This document shows, piece after piece, positions 24,117 through 33,019 of a DNA stretch of 64,000 nt. The notes beneath the pieces are model-generated. The model was not told where the DNA came from. It ran no database searches and saw only the letters and a list, made by a program, of their open reading frames with translations. Origin of the DNA: CADEER01 sp965216585 (GTDB lineage Bacteria > Desulfobacterota > Binatia > HRBIN30 > CADEER01); NCBI GenBank assembly GCA_965216585.1, contig CBDCGC010000003.1, forward strand, positions 4,464,001 through 4,528,000. The letters run 5' to 3'. A program made the position numbers and the translations under genes. Every line of letters starts with the position of its first letter. Positions within the stretch are counted from its first letter, which is position 1.

Positions 24117-26501
24117 TCAGGCTGTCTCCGGCGCGCTGCGGGTCTTCTTCGCGGTGGACTTTGCCGTGGTCTTGGCAGTCGTTTTCGCTGCGGTCTTTGC
24201 AGAGACCTTGGCAGGAGCCTTGGCGGCGACCTTTGCAGGGGCCTTGGTGGCTGACTTTTTCGTCGTCTTTCTTGCCGCCGCCTTTTTGGTCGTTGCCTTC
24301 TTCGCCGTCTTCCGGGTCGTCTTCTTGGTGGTGCTCGCCTTCTTGGTTGCCGCCTTCTTGGTGGTTTTGGTGGCGGCTTTGCGGGTCGTCTTCTTGGCGG
24401 CGCTCGCCTTCCTGGTCGCCGCCTTCTTGGTCGTCGACGGGCTGGGCGAGCTGGGCGTGCCGGTGGTAGCGCTCGGCGCCGTTGGCGCCGCCGTCGCGGC
24501 TGGCTCAGGCGTCGCCGCGGTGCTCGGTGCGCCGGAATCAGAGGCGCTCGGCGATGCGCCGGTCGCCGCCGTCGCGCTGTCGGTGGAAGCGGCGCGGCGC
24601 GAGCCCGAGCGGTTGCGGCGGCCGCCGCGGCGACCACGGCTGCGGCGCGGTCGCTGCCGTTCCTGGTTGTCCCCGCGCGCCTCACCGTCGCTCTGCGCTG
24701 CGCCTTCGCGGTCCGCGGCGGCCTTCTTGGCCGTCGAGTCTCTTGTGCCGTCTTGCGCCTTCGCATCCACCGCCGCTTCTTTTGGTTGTCCGGAGCTGCT
24801 GGCGGCGTCCTCGGTGCTAGCCTCGGCCCGTCCCTCTTCACCGCCGTTGCGCGCACCGCTGCGCCGTCTCCTGCGTCGGCGGCGCTTCTTGCCCGCGGCG
24901 CCGTTCTCGCTGGCCTTCTCGGGCGTGGCCGCTTTGGCGGTGGCTTTGGCGACTCGGCCGGGTTCGATCGCCGCGACGCGCGGCGCGTTGCGCGATCGCT
25001 CGGTCACCTGACTCTCGATCTCATGCGGTAGAAGTCTGTCGCTCAAGGTCACGTCGACGCGACTCTCGTAGCGCGATTCGAGATGAGCGAGGTCCTCGCG
25101 TTTTTGGTTGAGCAGGTACAAGCCGACCTCGGTCGGCAGTGTGATGCGCATCGACTCGACGTCACCGAGCGACAAGCGGTTGTGGATCTGCCGGATCGCC
25201 GCCAGGGCAGCCGACTCGGGCGTGCGAATGGAGCCGAATCCCTGACAGAGTGAACAGGTGGCGTGACTGCTCGCGGTTGCAGCCGGACGCAGGCGCTGGC
25301 GGGATATCTCCATCAGGCCGAGGCTCGACAGCTTGGAGGTCTCGTGCCGCGCCTTGTCGATGCGCATTTCATCCTTGACCAGCTTTTCGATTTCGCGGTT
25401 GTGGCGGCTGTCGCGCATGTCGATGAAGTCGACGACGATGATGCCGCCGATGTCGCGCAGGCGCAGTTGGCGGGCGACTTCCCGGCCCGCTTCGCGGTTG
25501 GTGCGAAACGCCGTCTCCTCGGGGTTTGCACCGCGTACGGCGCCACCCGAGTTGACGTCGATTGCGGTCAACGCCTCGGTGCTGTCGATGACGATCGAGC
25601 CACCAGAGCGCAGGCGGACTCGGCGTTGAAAGACCGAGTCGATCTGCTCTTCGACTTTGAAGGCGGAGAACAGCGGTTGCTCACCGCGGTAGAGTTGGAG
25701 TACCGCTTCACCGCCGGGCAGGAAGGCGCTGAGGAACTCACGCGCGCGCTGATAGGCGTCTTCGTCGTCGATGTGGATCTCGTCGATGTCGGGCGTGTAG
25801 AAGTCGCGGATGGCGCGCTGGACGATGTCGTGTTCGCGGTAAACCAGCGACGGTGCGGCTTGGCTGTTGGCGGCGGTGGTGACGCTCGACCACAGTCGGC
25901 GTAGATAGTCGAGATCGCGAGCTAGATCGCTATCGCCGTTTTCGAGGCCGGCAACGGTGCGGACGATGAGGCCGAAGCCTTCGTCCGGTTTGAGCGCGTC
26001 GACCACCTTGCGCAATCGATCGCGCTCTTCTCCCTCGATACGGCGCGAGATCCCGGTGTCTTCCGAGCCGGGCAGCAAGACCAGATAGCGACCTGGGAGC
26101 GAGTAGAAGGTGCTGACCGTCGGCGGCTTGTTGGCGAATCCTTCTTTGCTGATTTGTACGAGAATTTCCTGGCCGGGGCGCAGGACGTCGCGGACGCGAA
26201 GCTGGTGGCGTTTGGACTTGCCGGAGGCGCCGTTGGTGTTTGCCTTGGCGGATGGTTTGGTTTCGAGGTTGTTGAAGCAGATCTCGTCGAGTGGCAGAAA
26301 GGCATCGCGTTCGGCGCCGATGTCGACAAAGGCCGCCTCGAGCGCCGGATGGATGCGGCGAACCAGCGCTTTGTAGATGTTGCCCTTGAGATGGGCTCTG
26401 CTGACCGACTCGATCTCAAACGATTCGAGCACTCCCTCGTTGATGATGCCGACCCGACTCTCTTCCGAGTGGGTGACGTTGATGAGCATTGCCTTGCGCA
26501 T
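24117..26501 (-). CDS. rng: Ribonuclease E/G with long basic C-terminal tail
   Basis: The protein has 794 residues; the catalytic core is about 1-505. It includes the S1 domain split region (EAAFVDIGAERDAFLP), DNase-I-like subdomain residues LTAIDVNSGG and VVDFIDM carrying the two metal-binding Asp, and the zinc-link CSLCQG. After it, about 290 residues are low-complexity: an Arg block (KKRRRRRRRR), an Ala/Ser/Thr-rich linker and a Lys/Ala/Thr repeat resembling histone H1. Such a tail could bind RNA or DNA or scaffold a degradosome; no RNase E-like partner motifs are evident. ATG 26501 has a strong SD (GGAGGAGG). It probably functions in rRNA maturation and mRNA turnover. Confidence 0.93.
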   Translation of the reverse strand: MRKAMLINVTHSEESRVGIINEGVLESFEIESVSRAHLKGNIYKALVRRIHPALEAAFVDIGAERDAFLPLDEICFNNLETKPSAKANTNGASGKSKRHQLRVRDVLRPGQEILVQISKEGFANKPPTVSTFYSLPGRYLVLLPGSEDTGISRRIEGEERDRLRKVVDALKPDEGFGLIVRTVAGLENGDSDLARDLDYLRRLWSSVTTAANSQAAPSLVYREHDIVQRAIRDFYTPDIDEIHIDDEDAYQRAREFLSAFLPGGEAVLQLYRGEQPLFSAFKVEEQIDSVFQRRVRLRSGGSIVIDSTEALTAIDVNSGGAVRGANPEETAFRTNREAGREVARQLRLRDIGGIIVVDFIDMRDSRHNREIEKLVKDEMRIDKARHETSKLSSLGLMEISRQRLRPAATASSHATCSLCQGFGSIRTPESAALAAIRQIHNRLSLGDVESMRITLPTEVGLYLLNQKREDLAHLESRYESRVDVTLSDRLLPHEIESQVTERSRNAPRVAAIEPGRVAKATAKAATPEKASENGAAGKKRRRRRRRRSGARNGGEEGRAEASTEDAASSSGQPKEAAVDAKAQDGTRDSTAKKAAADREGAAQSDGEARGDNQERQRPRRSRGRRGGRRNRSGSRRAASTDSATAATGASPSASDSGAPSTAATPEPAATAAPTAPSATTGTPSSPSPSTTKKAATRKASAAKKTTRKAATKTTKKAATKKASTTKKTTRKTAKKATTKKAAARKTTKKSATKAPAKVAAKAPAKVSAKTAAKTTAKTTAKSTAKKTRSAPETA
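24120..24450 (-). repeat. Lys/Ala/Thr-rich repeat region in the RNase E/G tail
   Basis: The last about 110 codons of the RNase E/G gene encode irregular repeats such as KKTTRKAATKTTKKAATKK and KAPAKVAAKAPAKVSAK, like the C-terminal tails of bacterial histone-H1-like proteins. On the plus strand the DNA is rich in CTTCTTGG and GCCGCCTTCTTGG units. It is prone to slippage and length change. Confidence 0.8.
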
Positions 26502-26591
26502 TCCTCCTCCTTCGAACCGTCCACTGCCACCGCGCCGTATCGGTTGGAACAGCCTGCGGCCGGACGGGGACACGCCCGTTCGAGACGGCGC

Positions 26592-27164
26592 TCATGGCGC
26601 GTCCCCGGGGGTCCATTCCGTGGCCAGGCGCAACGCCGGTACGTTTGCGTCCAAGATCGGTAGAATCTCCATGGCGAGTGGACGGAAATAACTTTCCATT
26701 TCGTCGATCGTCTCGCCGAGGCTCAGGCCCATGTGCGCCGGAGCGCGCTGCGAGACGCGTTTCAATTTCTCTGTTCCGGCGCGTGACAATGTGCGCGCGC
26801 CGTTGATCGAGCCCAAATGAACTTTGAGCAGTGCTGCGGCGATTTGAATGAGTCCCTGGAGAAAGAAGCGGTCATTGCTGGCGCGCTGCTGCTGCGCCCA
26901 CAGGATCTCCCAGGACTCGTGTGCTTCCCAAAAATAGAAGTGATTGAAGAGATCGACCCCGTGTAGCCAAGGCGACAGCGTTCGCCATTGCCGGCTCGAC
27001 CAGGCGCCGGGCGGGTCGTCCTCCGCGACCTCGAACGAATGTCCGCCGGCGCGCCGCGGGTGCGGGTGCAATCCGGGAACGAAGCGGTACGCCGGGAACG
27101 CTCGACCGGGGCAGTAGCGGGGGAGATCACGTGCGGGTGCTCTAATCTCACGGGGTGCCGTCAT
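26592..27164 (-). CDS. DUF309-family protein
   Basis: This 190-residue protein has a central conserved helical motif: LFNHFYFWEAHESWEILW followed by NDRFFLQGLIQIAAALLKVH, the DUF309 pattern with His and Glu residues that suggest a metal site. The function of the family is not established. The ATG at 27164 is used. It lies upstream of the RNase E/G gene on the same strand with a 90-bp gap; a functional link is not apparent. The N-terminal 55 residues look variable. Confidence 0.82.
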   Translation of the reverse strand: MTAPREIRAPARDLPRYCPGRAFPAYRFVPGLHPHPRRAGGHSFEVAEDDPPGAWSSRQWRTLSPWLHGVDLFNHFYFWEAHESWEILWAQQQRASNDRFFLQGLIQIAAALLKVHLGSINGARTLSRAGTEKLKRVSQRAPAHMGLSLGETIDEMESYFRPLAMEILPILDANVPALRLATEWTPGDAP

Positions 27165-27357
27165 GCGGCGATCCGCCGTTCATTGCCCGGAACCTTGCCT
27201 GGATCGTCCGGTGGATTCAAGGAAGTGGCGGCGAAAGTTGGGCGCCGAGGCGCCGCGAGCCGGTGCCGCAGCGGCGATTCGGCGGGCCGGCCGCGGGCTC
27301 GCCGCCGCACTTGCACACAGTCGGTAGATCCCTGGAAACAATGAAGAAAAGGGCTTT

Positions 27358-28794
27358 CTATGCGGCGACGTCGGGGCGTGCGCCACCGGCGAGGTGGGCG
27401 AACAGTGACTCGGCTGCCTTTTCGCCGCTGGCGATGCAGTCGGGGATGCCGACGCCGCGGTAGGCGTTGCCGGCGATCTCGACGCGGGCGAGCGTGCCGA
27501 CGCGCTGCTCGATGCGGTCGACACGCGCCAGATGGCCGAGCGCATACTGCGGCATCGAGTCGGGGTAGCGGCTGACGACGGTGAAGGTCGGCGCTTCCTC
27601 GATGCGCAGGAGGTCGCGGAGATCGTCGCGCACGGCGGCGACGAGGTCGCCGTCGTCGAGGTCTGCCAGCTCGGCGGTGAGGGCGCCGCCGACGAAGGCG
27701 CGTAGGAGAACGAAACCGGCCGGCGCTCGGCCCGGGTATTTCATGCTGTTGTAGCTGCAGGCGATGATCTTGCGGCCTTCAATGTGCGGTACGACGAAAC
27801 CGAAGCCGTCGAGCGGGTCGGGGATCGACTCGCGCGGGTAGGCGAGGTTGACGACGGTCGAGGATGCGTAGTCGATCGCTTCGAGATCTGCGGCGAGGGC
27901 GGCGTCGGCGGCGCGCAGCAAGCGTCCGGCGCGCGGCGCCGGCAGAGCGAGGATGAGGCCGTCGAAGGTCTCGCCGCCGTCGAGTTGCCAGGTCTCCTCG
28001 CCGCGCCGAATCGAATGCACGGGCCGCCCGCATTGGATGCTCTGCTGCGGCAGCCGTTCGCGCAGCGCATCGACGAGAGTCTCGAGTCCGCGTTCAAAGC
28101 TGAGGAAGAGGCTCCAACGGGCACCGCTGGCGCTCTGGGTTGCCAGGGAAACCCGGCTCTGGGCTTGCAATGCGCGGATGACGCTGCCGTGCTCCCGCTC
28201 CATCTCGATGAAGCGGGGCATCGTCGCCGCCAGGCTGAGGGTGTTGGGGTCCGCCGTGTAGATGCCGCCGATGAGTGGCTGGGCGACGCGCTCGAGCGCC
28301 TGCCGGCCGAGACGGCGCTGGACGAACGACGCCAGGCTCTCGTCGTCGACCCTTCGCCGGCGGCGAAAGAGGTCCTGCGCCATGCGCAGCTTGCCGCCGA
28401 GTGTGAACAGCTTGCTGGTGATGAGTGGTGTGAGCCTGGTCGGCGCCATCAGCGAGAAGCCCTCGGGCAGGGGATGCAAGCGGCCGGCAAAGGCGACGTA
28501 GGTGCGGCGAAAGCTTTCCTGAGTGCCGACGACCTTGTTGGTGATGCCCAGGCGCTCGCACAGGCGCAGGCCCGCCGGCTTGTCCGACAGCATGGAGTCG
28601 GGGCCGTGCTCGAGGAGAAAGCCGTCGCGCGCTTCGCTGCGGATGACACCGCCGAGTCGCTCGCTGGCCTCGACGAGGCGGAGATCGATCGAGTGGCGCT
28701 GATCGCGCGACAGCTCGAAGAGTCGGTGAGCGGCGGCGAGGCCGGAAATGCCGCCGCCGATGACGGCGATGCGCGGCTTGCCCTGGGTGCTCAT
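27358..28794 (-). CDS. hemY: Protoporphyrinogen oxidase (oxygen-dependent type)
   Basis: This 478-residue FAD enzyme oxidises protoporphyrinogen IX to protoporphyrin IX. The N-terminal dinucleotide motif IAVIGGGISGLAAAHRL is followed by the FAD-contact region RLGGVIRSEARDGFLLEHGPDS, and the C-terminal GVGIPDCIASGEKAAESL is characteristic of PPOX/HemY. The length is standard. The start overlaps the hemE stop by 4 bp (ATGA), so the heme genes are translationally coupled in the order hemD-hemE-hemY. A second, more distant FAD amine oxidase lies at 61.4-62.7 kb. Confidence 0.92.
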   Translation of the reverse strand: MSTQGKPRIAVIGGGISGLAAAHRLFELSRDQRHSIDLRLVEASERLGGVIRSEARDGFLLEHGPDSMLSDKPAGLRLCERLGITNKVVGTQESFRRTYVAFAGRLHPLPEGFSLMAPTRLTPLITSKLFTLGGKLRMAQDLFRRRRRVDDESLASFVQRRLGRQALERVAQPLIGGIYTADPNTLSLAATMPRFIEMEREHGSVIRALQAQSRVSLATQSASGARWSLFLSFERGLETLVDALRERLPQQSIQCGRPVHSIRRGEETWQLDGGETFDGLILALPAPRAGRLLRAADAALAADLEAIDYASSTVVNLAYPRESIPDPLDGFGFVVPHIEGRKIIACSYNSMKYPGRAPAGFVLLRAFVGGALTAELADLDDGDLVAAVRDDLRDLLRIEEAPTFTVVSRYPDSMPQYALGHLARVDRIEQRVGTLARVEIAGNAYRGVGIPDCIASGEKAAESLFAHLAGGARPDVAA

Positions 28795-29813
28795 GCGCTC
28801 AGCTCGTGGACGGTGTCGATCAAGAAGCGAACGTTGTCGACCGGGGTCTTTGGCAAGATGCCGTGGCCGAGGTTGAAGACGTGGCCCGGTCGTTCTCCAG
28901 CCTGGCGTAGAACGGCAACCGCTGCCTCGCGGATCTGCTGCTGCGGGGCAAAGAGCACGACCGGGTCGAGATTGCCCTGCACGGCGTGCTCGTCGCCGAT
29001 CACCTGCCGGGCTCGATCGAGGGGGATCCGCCAGTCGACGCCGATGACGCTGCCGCCGGCGTCGCGCAGAGATGTCAGCATTCCCGACGTACCGGTGCCG
29101 AAGTGGATGAGCGGAACGCGCTGCTCGAGGTCGCGCAGCGCCCGAGTCGTGTGCGGCGCAACGTAGGTCTCGTAGTCGGACGGCGACAGGCAGCCCACCC
29201 AGGAATCGAATAGCTGCAACGCATCGGCGCCGGCGTCGAGCTGCGCCGCCAGGTAGGCGTTGATGATCTGCGCCAGCAAGTCGAGAAGGCGGTGCCAGGC
29301 CTTCGGATGGTCGTACATCAAGCGCTTGGTCTCGAGGTAGTTGCGCGAACCGCCGCCTTCGATGAGATAGGAGGCGAGGGTGAACGGCGCTCCGGCGAAA
29401 CCGATCAGCGGCAACGGCGCCAGCTCGCTGCGGGTCAATCGGATGGCCTCGTAGACGAAGGACAGTCGATCGCCGGTGTCGTAGGCGATGAGGTCGTCGA
29501 TCTGCTCGGGCGAAGAAATGGGTTTTCGAATGACGGGGCCGTCACCGGCGCTGAATTCCAAACCGACCTCGAGCGGCTCGAGAACGAGTAGAATGTCGGC
29601 AAAGATGATGGCGGCGTCGACGCCGAGCACGCGCGCCGCGGTGATGGTGACCTCCGCTGCCGCCTCGGGATTGTGGCAGAGGTCGAGGAAGGAGAAACGC
29701 TCGCGAACCGCGCGGTATTCGGCCATGTAGCGCCCCGCCTGGCGCATCAGCCAGATCGGCGTGTACGGCGCTTCTTCGCGGCGGCAGGCCTTCAGGAAGG
29801 CGTTGTCGTTCAC
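28791..29813 (-). CDS. hemE: Uroporphyrinogen decarboxylase
   Basis: HemE (340 aa from GTG 29813) removes four acetate carboxyls from uroporphyrinogen III to give coproporphyrinogen III. The signature PIWLMRQAGRYMAEYRAVRE is near the N-terminus, with FAGAPFTLASYLIEGGGS and DSWVGCLSPSDYETY further on. The GTG at 29813 aligns with the family N-terminus (ND-x-FL-x-A). Longer in-frame starts up to 29849 exist but add residues without similarity. It is 42 bp after hemD and overlaps hemY by 4 bp. Confidence 0.94.
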   Translation of the reverse strand: MNDNAFLKACRREEAPYTPIWLMRQAGRYMAEYRAVRERFSFLDLCHNPEAAAEVTITAARVLGVDAAIIFADILLVLEPLEVGLEFSAGDGPVIRKPISSPEQIDDLIAYDTGDRLSFVYEAIRLTRSELAPLPLIGFAGAPFTLASYLIEGGGSRNYLETKRLMYDHPKAWHRLLDLLAQIINAYLAAQLDAGADALQLFDSWVGCLSPSDYETYVAPHTTRALRDLEQRVPLIHFGTGTSGMLTSLRDAGGSVIGVDWRIPLDRARQVIGDEHAVQGNLDPVVLFAPQQQIREAAVAVLRQAGERPGHVFNLGHGILPKTPVDNVRFLIDTVHELSA

Positions 29814-29855
29814 GTCGTGAGAGCTATGAGAACGGTGTTGGCGCGTCAAGTTGGG

Positions 29856-30734
29856 TCACCGCCAACGGCCCACCGCCGGACGCGCGCCAGCCTGGCGACC
29901 CATGCGGGCCAGGATCGCCGGCGCCTGCTCGGCGATGGCGCGCACGAGAGGCCCCATCTTTGGTCGGGCGGGTTCGATGTCGACCTTCAGTCCGTGCTCG
30001 GCCAACACCTCGCTGCAGATCGGGCCGATCGAGGCGATGGCGACGCGCCGGGCGCTGGTGCGCAACTCGTCGGCTTGGCCGAGCTCGGAGGCGATCTGAA
30101 AGAGATGAACGCACTGTTGGCCACTGGTGAATACGGCGATGTCCGGTTTGCCGGCGCACAAGTCGTGGCTGGCCTGGCGCAGCGGCGCCAGATCGTGCGG
30201 CAGCGCCCAGCGATAGACGGCGACATCGCTCGGCAGCGCGCCACCGTCGGCCAGCGCCGCACGCAGAGCGTGGTTGGGGCGTCCGTACTCCTGGATGGCG
30301 ACGTGTTGGTCGCGCAACCCTACCTCGCTACGCAGAGTCTCGAGCGTTTGGCGCCAGGTGTTGGGTTCGCCAACGGTGAAATCGACACCGATCCCAAGAG
30401 CGCGCAGGGCGGCGCGTGGCTTCGGTCCGCGGGCGACGACGCGCGGTGCCTGCAGCAGGGCGCGCACCTCGTCGATCGAACAAGCGGGTGAAAGGGTCTC
30501 GATCAGCGCCTTTGTTCCGACGCCGGTGGTGAAAACCACGACGTCGAGCTGGCGTGCTCGCAGGGCGGCGAGGAAGGCTCGGGTGCTGTCGTTTTCTCGT
30601 AGCGCCACCTCGCGCATGGCCGGCACGGCGATGACCTGGCCGCCGAAGGATCGTATGAGGCGAGCGATCTCGTTGGCGCGCCGACTTTCGAAGACCAGAA
30701 GGGTGCGACCCTCGAGGGGCGGCGGGTCGGGCAT
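29856..30734 (-). CDS. hemD: Uroporphyrinogen-III synthase
   Basis: This 292-residue protein has the two-lobed HemD pattern: first lobe with GRTLLVFESRRANEIARLI and VVFTTGVGTKALIE, second lobe with VAIQEYGRPNHALRAAL and IAVFTSGQQCVHLF, ending IASIGPICSEVL. HemD sequences are poorly conserved, but position directly upstream of hemE supports the call. It cyclises hydroxymethylbilane to uroporphyrinogen III. Its ATG is 23 bp from the divergent GTG of the glycosyltransferase-like gene, so both promoters must overlap in or lie outside this short gap. Confidence 0.88.
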   Translation of the reverse strand: MPDPPPLEGRTLLVFESRRANEIARLIRSFGGQVIAVPAMREVALRENDSTRAFLAALRARQLDVVVFTTGVGTKALIETLSPACSIDEVRALLQAPRVVARGPKPRAALRALGIGVDFTVGEPNTWRQTLETLRSEVGLRDQHVAIQEYGRPNHALRAALADGGALPSDVAVYRWALPHDLAPLRQASHDLCAGKPDIAVFTSGQQCVHLFQIASELGQADELRTSARRVAIASIGPICSEVLAEHGLKVDIEPARPKMGPLVRAIAEQAPAILARMGRQAGARPAVGRWR

Positions 30735-30757
30735 GGTGTGAATCTGAAGGGTTTGAG

Positions 30758-31459
30758 GTGAACGGTCAATGCGGGCGTGGTAGCCATGCCGCTGTGGATG
30801 ATGTCGTCGTCATCATGGCCAAGGCGCCGACGCCGGGTCGGGTCAAGACGCGTTTGGCGGCGAGCGTCGGTGCCGAGGCGGCGTGTGAGCTCTACGTCTC
30901 CTTTCTGCGCGACTTGCGGCGCCGGCTCGACGGCGCGGCGTGGGACGTGGTGTGGGCGATGGCGCCGCCCGGTGCGCGTCTCGAGGAAGTCTTGCCGCAC
31001 TCCACCGGCTCGCCGCTTTGCTACCTCGATCAGCGCGGCGGCGATCTCGGCGAGCGAATGTGGCATGTCTTCGAGGATCTCTTCGCCAGCGGTGCCCGGC
31101 GCGTCGCCATGCTCGGCGCCGATGCGCCGCTGATCGATGCCGGCGACGTAGGGCAGGTGTTCGCCGCGCTCGCCGGCAAAGACGTGGTGCTCGTGCCAGC
31201 CAACGACGGTGGCTACTGTCTGGTCGCGCTGGCGCGAGCCGTGGATGTCTTTACCGGCGTCGAGATGGGCGGTGATCGGGTACTGCGTCGCACGCTCGAG
31301 CTCTGCACGGCAAACGGCCTGGTGTGTGGCAAGCTGGCGAGCTCGTTGGACGTCGACACGATCGAAGACGTGCGCGATCTCGAGGCCGCGGCCGGTGTCG
31401 ATGAGTTGAAGGCGACGCAGCAGACGCTGGCGAAATGGCGGCGCCTCGGGTGGCTCTGA
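30758..31459 (+). CDS. CofC-like glycosyltransferase (rSAM-associated TIGR04282 type)
   Basis: This 233-residue GT-A-fold nucleotidyl/glycosyltransferase has the signature IMAKAPTPGRVKTRL near the N-terminus, LGADAPLID (metal-binding GxDxP) and PANDGGYCLVAL. This family is often found with radical-SAM genes and has been linked to arsenosugar synthesis. arsM-arsS occur 25 kb away in this window, so a role in adding the sugar is possible though unproven. The GTG at 30758 is used; the conserved part begins about 14 residues later. It is divergent from hemD and convergent with ccmD. Confidence 0.82.
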   Translation: MNGQCGRGSHAAVDDVVVIMAKAPTPGRVKTRLAASVGAEAACELYVSFLRDLRRRLDGAAWDVVWAMAPPGARLEEVLPHSTGSPLCYLDQRGGDLGERMWHVFEDLFASGARRVAMLGADAPLIDAGDVGQVFAALAGKDVVLVPANDGGYCLVALARAVDVFTGVEMGGDRVLRRTLELCTANGLVCGKLASSLDVDTIEDVRDLEAAAGVDELKATQQTLAKWRRLGWL

Positions 31460-31476
31460 AGCGGAGAAGTGGCCGC

Positions 31477-31638
31477 TCACGAACCGCCGGAGTTGCGCGT
31501 CTCGCGTTGCTCGACGATGGTGCGCAGATCCTCGAGATCGTTTTGCAACTCGCGGTTGCGCCGCGACAGCGTCACGACATAGAGAAGCACGCCCAACCAG
31601 ACGACGGCGAAAGCGGCAAAGAGGAAGGATAGGTTCAT
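31477..31638 (-). CDS. ccmD: CcmD-like heme exporter small membrane protein
   Basis: The 53-residue protein has a single transmembrane helix (LSFLFAAFAVVWLGVLLYVV) followed by a charged coiled-coil tail (SRRNRELQNDLEDLRTIVEQ), the layout of CcmD. It overlaps the end of ccmC by 4 bp. In the Ccm system I pathway CcmD helps release holo-CcmE from the CcmABC complex. Identification relies on size, topology and position, because CcmD sequences are divergent. Confidence 0.75.
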   Translation of the reverse strand: MNLSFLFAAFAVVWLGVLLYVVTLSRRNRELQNDLEDLRTIVEQRETRNSGGS

Positions 31639-32339
31639 GTCGTGCCTCGAGTGCTGGCGGTGAGGATGTCGTTGCGCAGGTGATCGATCTCCTCCTCCAT
31701 GCGGGCGGTGCGCACGCGGATGCGCAGCAGCCACAGGAAGAGCAGGAAGAAGGCGAGTAGGCAGAGGGCGAGCGTGAGTCGCATCATCGGGTCTGTGAGT
31801 CCGCTCTCGCCGTCCTTGGTGACGACGACGGCCGGGTGGATGCCGCGCCACCAGTAGACGGCGCGGTTGACCAGGTAGAGATTGGCGACGCCGGAGACAC
31901 CCAGAATCGCGGCGAGAACCGAGCCCTGCGAAGGATCGGTGGCGAGTGTGCGCAGCAGCAGATAGGCGGCGTAGATCATCCACAGGACCAGGGTGAGGGT
32001 GAGGCGCGGATCCCACGTCCACCAGACGCCCCAGATCGGCTTGGCCCAGATGCAACCGGTGATCAGGCCGAGGGTGCAGAAGAGCAGCCCGAGCTCTGCC
32101 GCCGCCGTGGCGATGTGGTCCCAGCGCGTGTCTTTCTTCCACAAGAAGAGAAGGCTGGCGACGCCGACGATGGCGAAGGCTGCAAAGGTCGGCAGCCACA
32201 TCGACAGGTGAATGTAGAAGATGCGTTGTACCGGGCCCTGGAAGGCGTCGTTGGGCACGGCGATGAAGACGAAATACATCGCCGCCATCATCGAGGCGAC
32301 GACCGCTAGCGGCACGAGATAGTCACTCTTGGCTGTCAT
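31635..32339 (-). CDS. ccmC: Heme exporter protein CcmC
   Basis: This 234-residue protein has six predicted transmembrane segments and the tryptophan-rich heme-binding WWD domain (KPIWGVWWTWDPRLT), with flanking heme-ligand histidines (FYIHLSMW, WRGIHP). CcmC loads heme onto CcmE for cytochrome c assembly. ATG 32339 is preferred to earlier in-frame codons. The C-terminus carries a charged helix (RTARMEEEIDHLRNDIL) longer than usual. It is 13 bp after ccmB and coupled to ccmD. Confidence 0.93.
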   Translation of the reverse strand: MTAKSDYLVPLAVVASMMAAMYFVFIAVPNDAFQGPVQRIFYIHLSMWLPTFAAFAIVGVASLLFLWKKDTRWDHIATAAAELGLLFCTLGLITGCIWAKPIWGVWWTWDPRLTLTLVLWMIYAAYLLLRTLATDPSQGSVLAAILGVSGVANLYLVNRAVYWWRGIHPAVVVTKDGESGLTDPMMRLTLALCLLAFFLLFLWLLRIRVRTARMEEEIDHLRNDILTASTRGTT

Positions 32340-32352
32340 CGACGGCGCCGTC

Positions 32353-33012
32353 TCACTCGCGCACAGCATATTCGAAGGTCCACCAGCCGACAACCAGGAA
32401 GACGATGTCGAAGGCGAGCGTCAGCTTGAGCCAGTGCGAGACCTGCGCCAGCGGTGTTTGCGCGAGCACTGCCGCGGTGGTCTCGACGGCGGCGAGAAAG
32501 AGCGGTGTCGCCAGTGGCAAGATGAGGAGCGGCAACATGACTTCGCGGGCGCGGGTGCGCAGCGAGACGGCGGAAAAGAGCGTGCCGATGGCGGCGAAGC
32601 CCAGGGTCGTCGCCGGTACGATGAAAGCGAGGCGGGCGAAGGTCGCGAGGAACGAGTAGTTGAAGAAGAAGATGAAGAGCGGGATGAGAAAGAGTTCTGC
32701 GAGGGTGAGGATGAGGAAGTTGACGATCGTCTTGGCAAAGAAGATGGCGCTGTGATCGATCGGGGCGAGCAGTAGACCGGACAGACAATCGTTTTCGCGC
32801 TCGCGCAGGAGTGCTCGATTGATGGTGGTGGTGCCGGCGAAGATGATGGCCACCCACAGCACCCCCGGGGCGGCGCTGTCGCGCATCGGGTGGCTCGGAT
32901 CGATGGCAAAGTTGAGCACGAGGAGGAGCAGCGCACCGAGCAGGAAAAGGGAGGCGAGGGTTTCGCGGGTGCGAAGCTCGAGGACGAGATCTTTCCAGAT
33001 CAGGGCGAGCAT
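32353..33012 (-). CDS. ccmB: Heme exporter protein CcmB (ABC permease)
   Basis: CcmB (219 aa) has six hydrophobic segments and family motifs LIWKDLVLELRTRETL at the start, APGVLWVAIIFAG and LRERENDCLSGLLLAPID. It forms the membrane part of the CcmAB ATPase that drives release of holo-CcmE. ATG 33012 lies 7 bp beyond the ccmA stop. An in-frame GTG at 33027 would overlap ccmA and is less likely. Confidence 0.94.
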   Translation of the reverse strand: MLALIWKDLVLELRTRETLASLFLLGALLLLVLNFAIDPSHPMRDSAAPGVLWVAIIFAGTTTINRALLRERENDCLSGLLLAPIDHSAIFFAKTIVNFLILTLAELFLIPLFIFFFNYSFLATFARLAFIVPATTLGFAAIGTLFSAVSLRTRAREVMLPLLILPLATPLFLAAVETTAAVLAQTPLAQVSHWLKLTLAFDIVFLVVGWWTFEYAVRE

Positions 33013-33019
33013 GTCGTCT

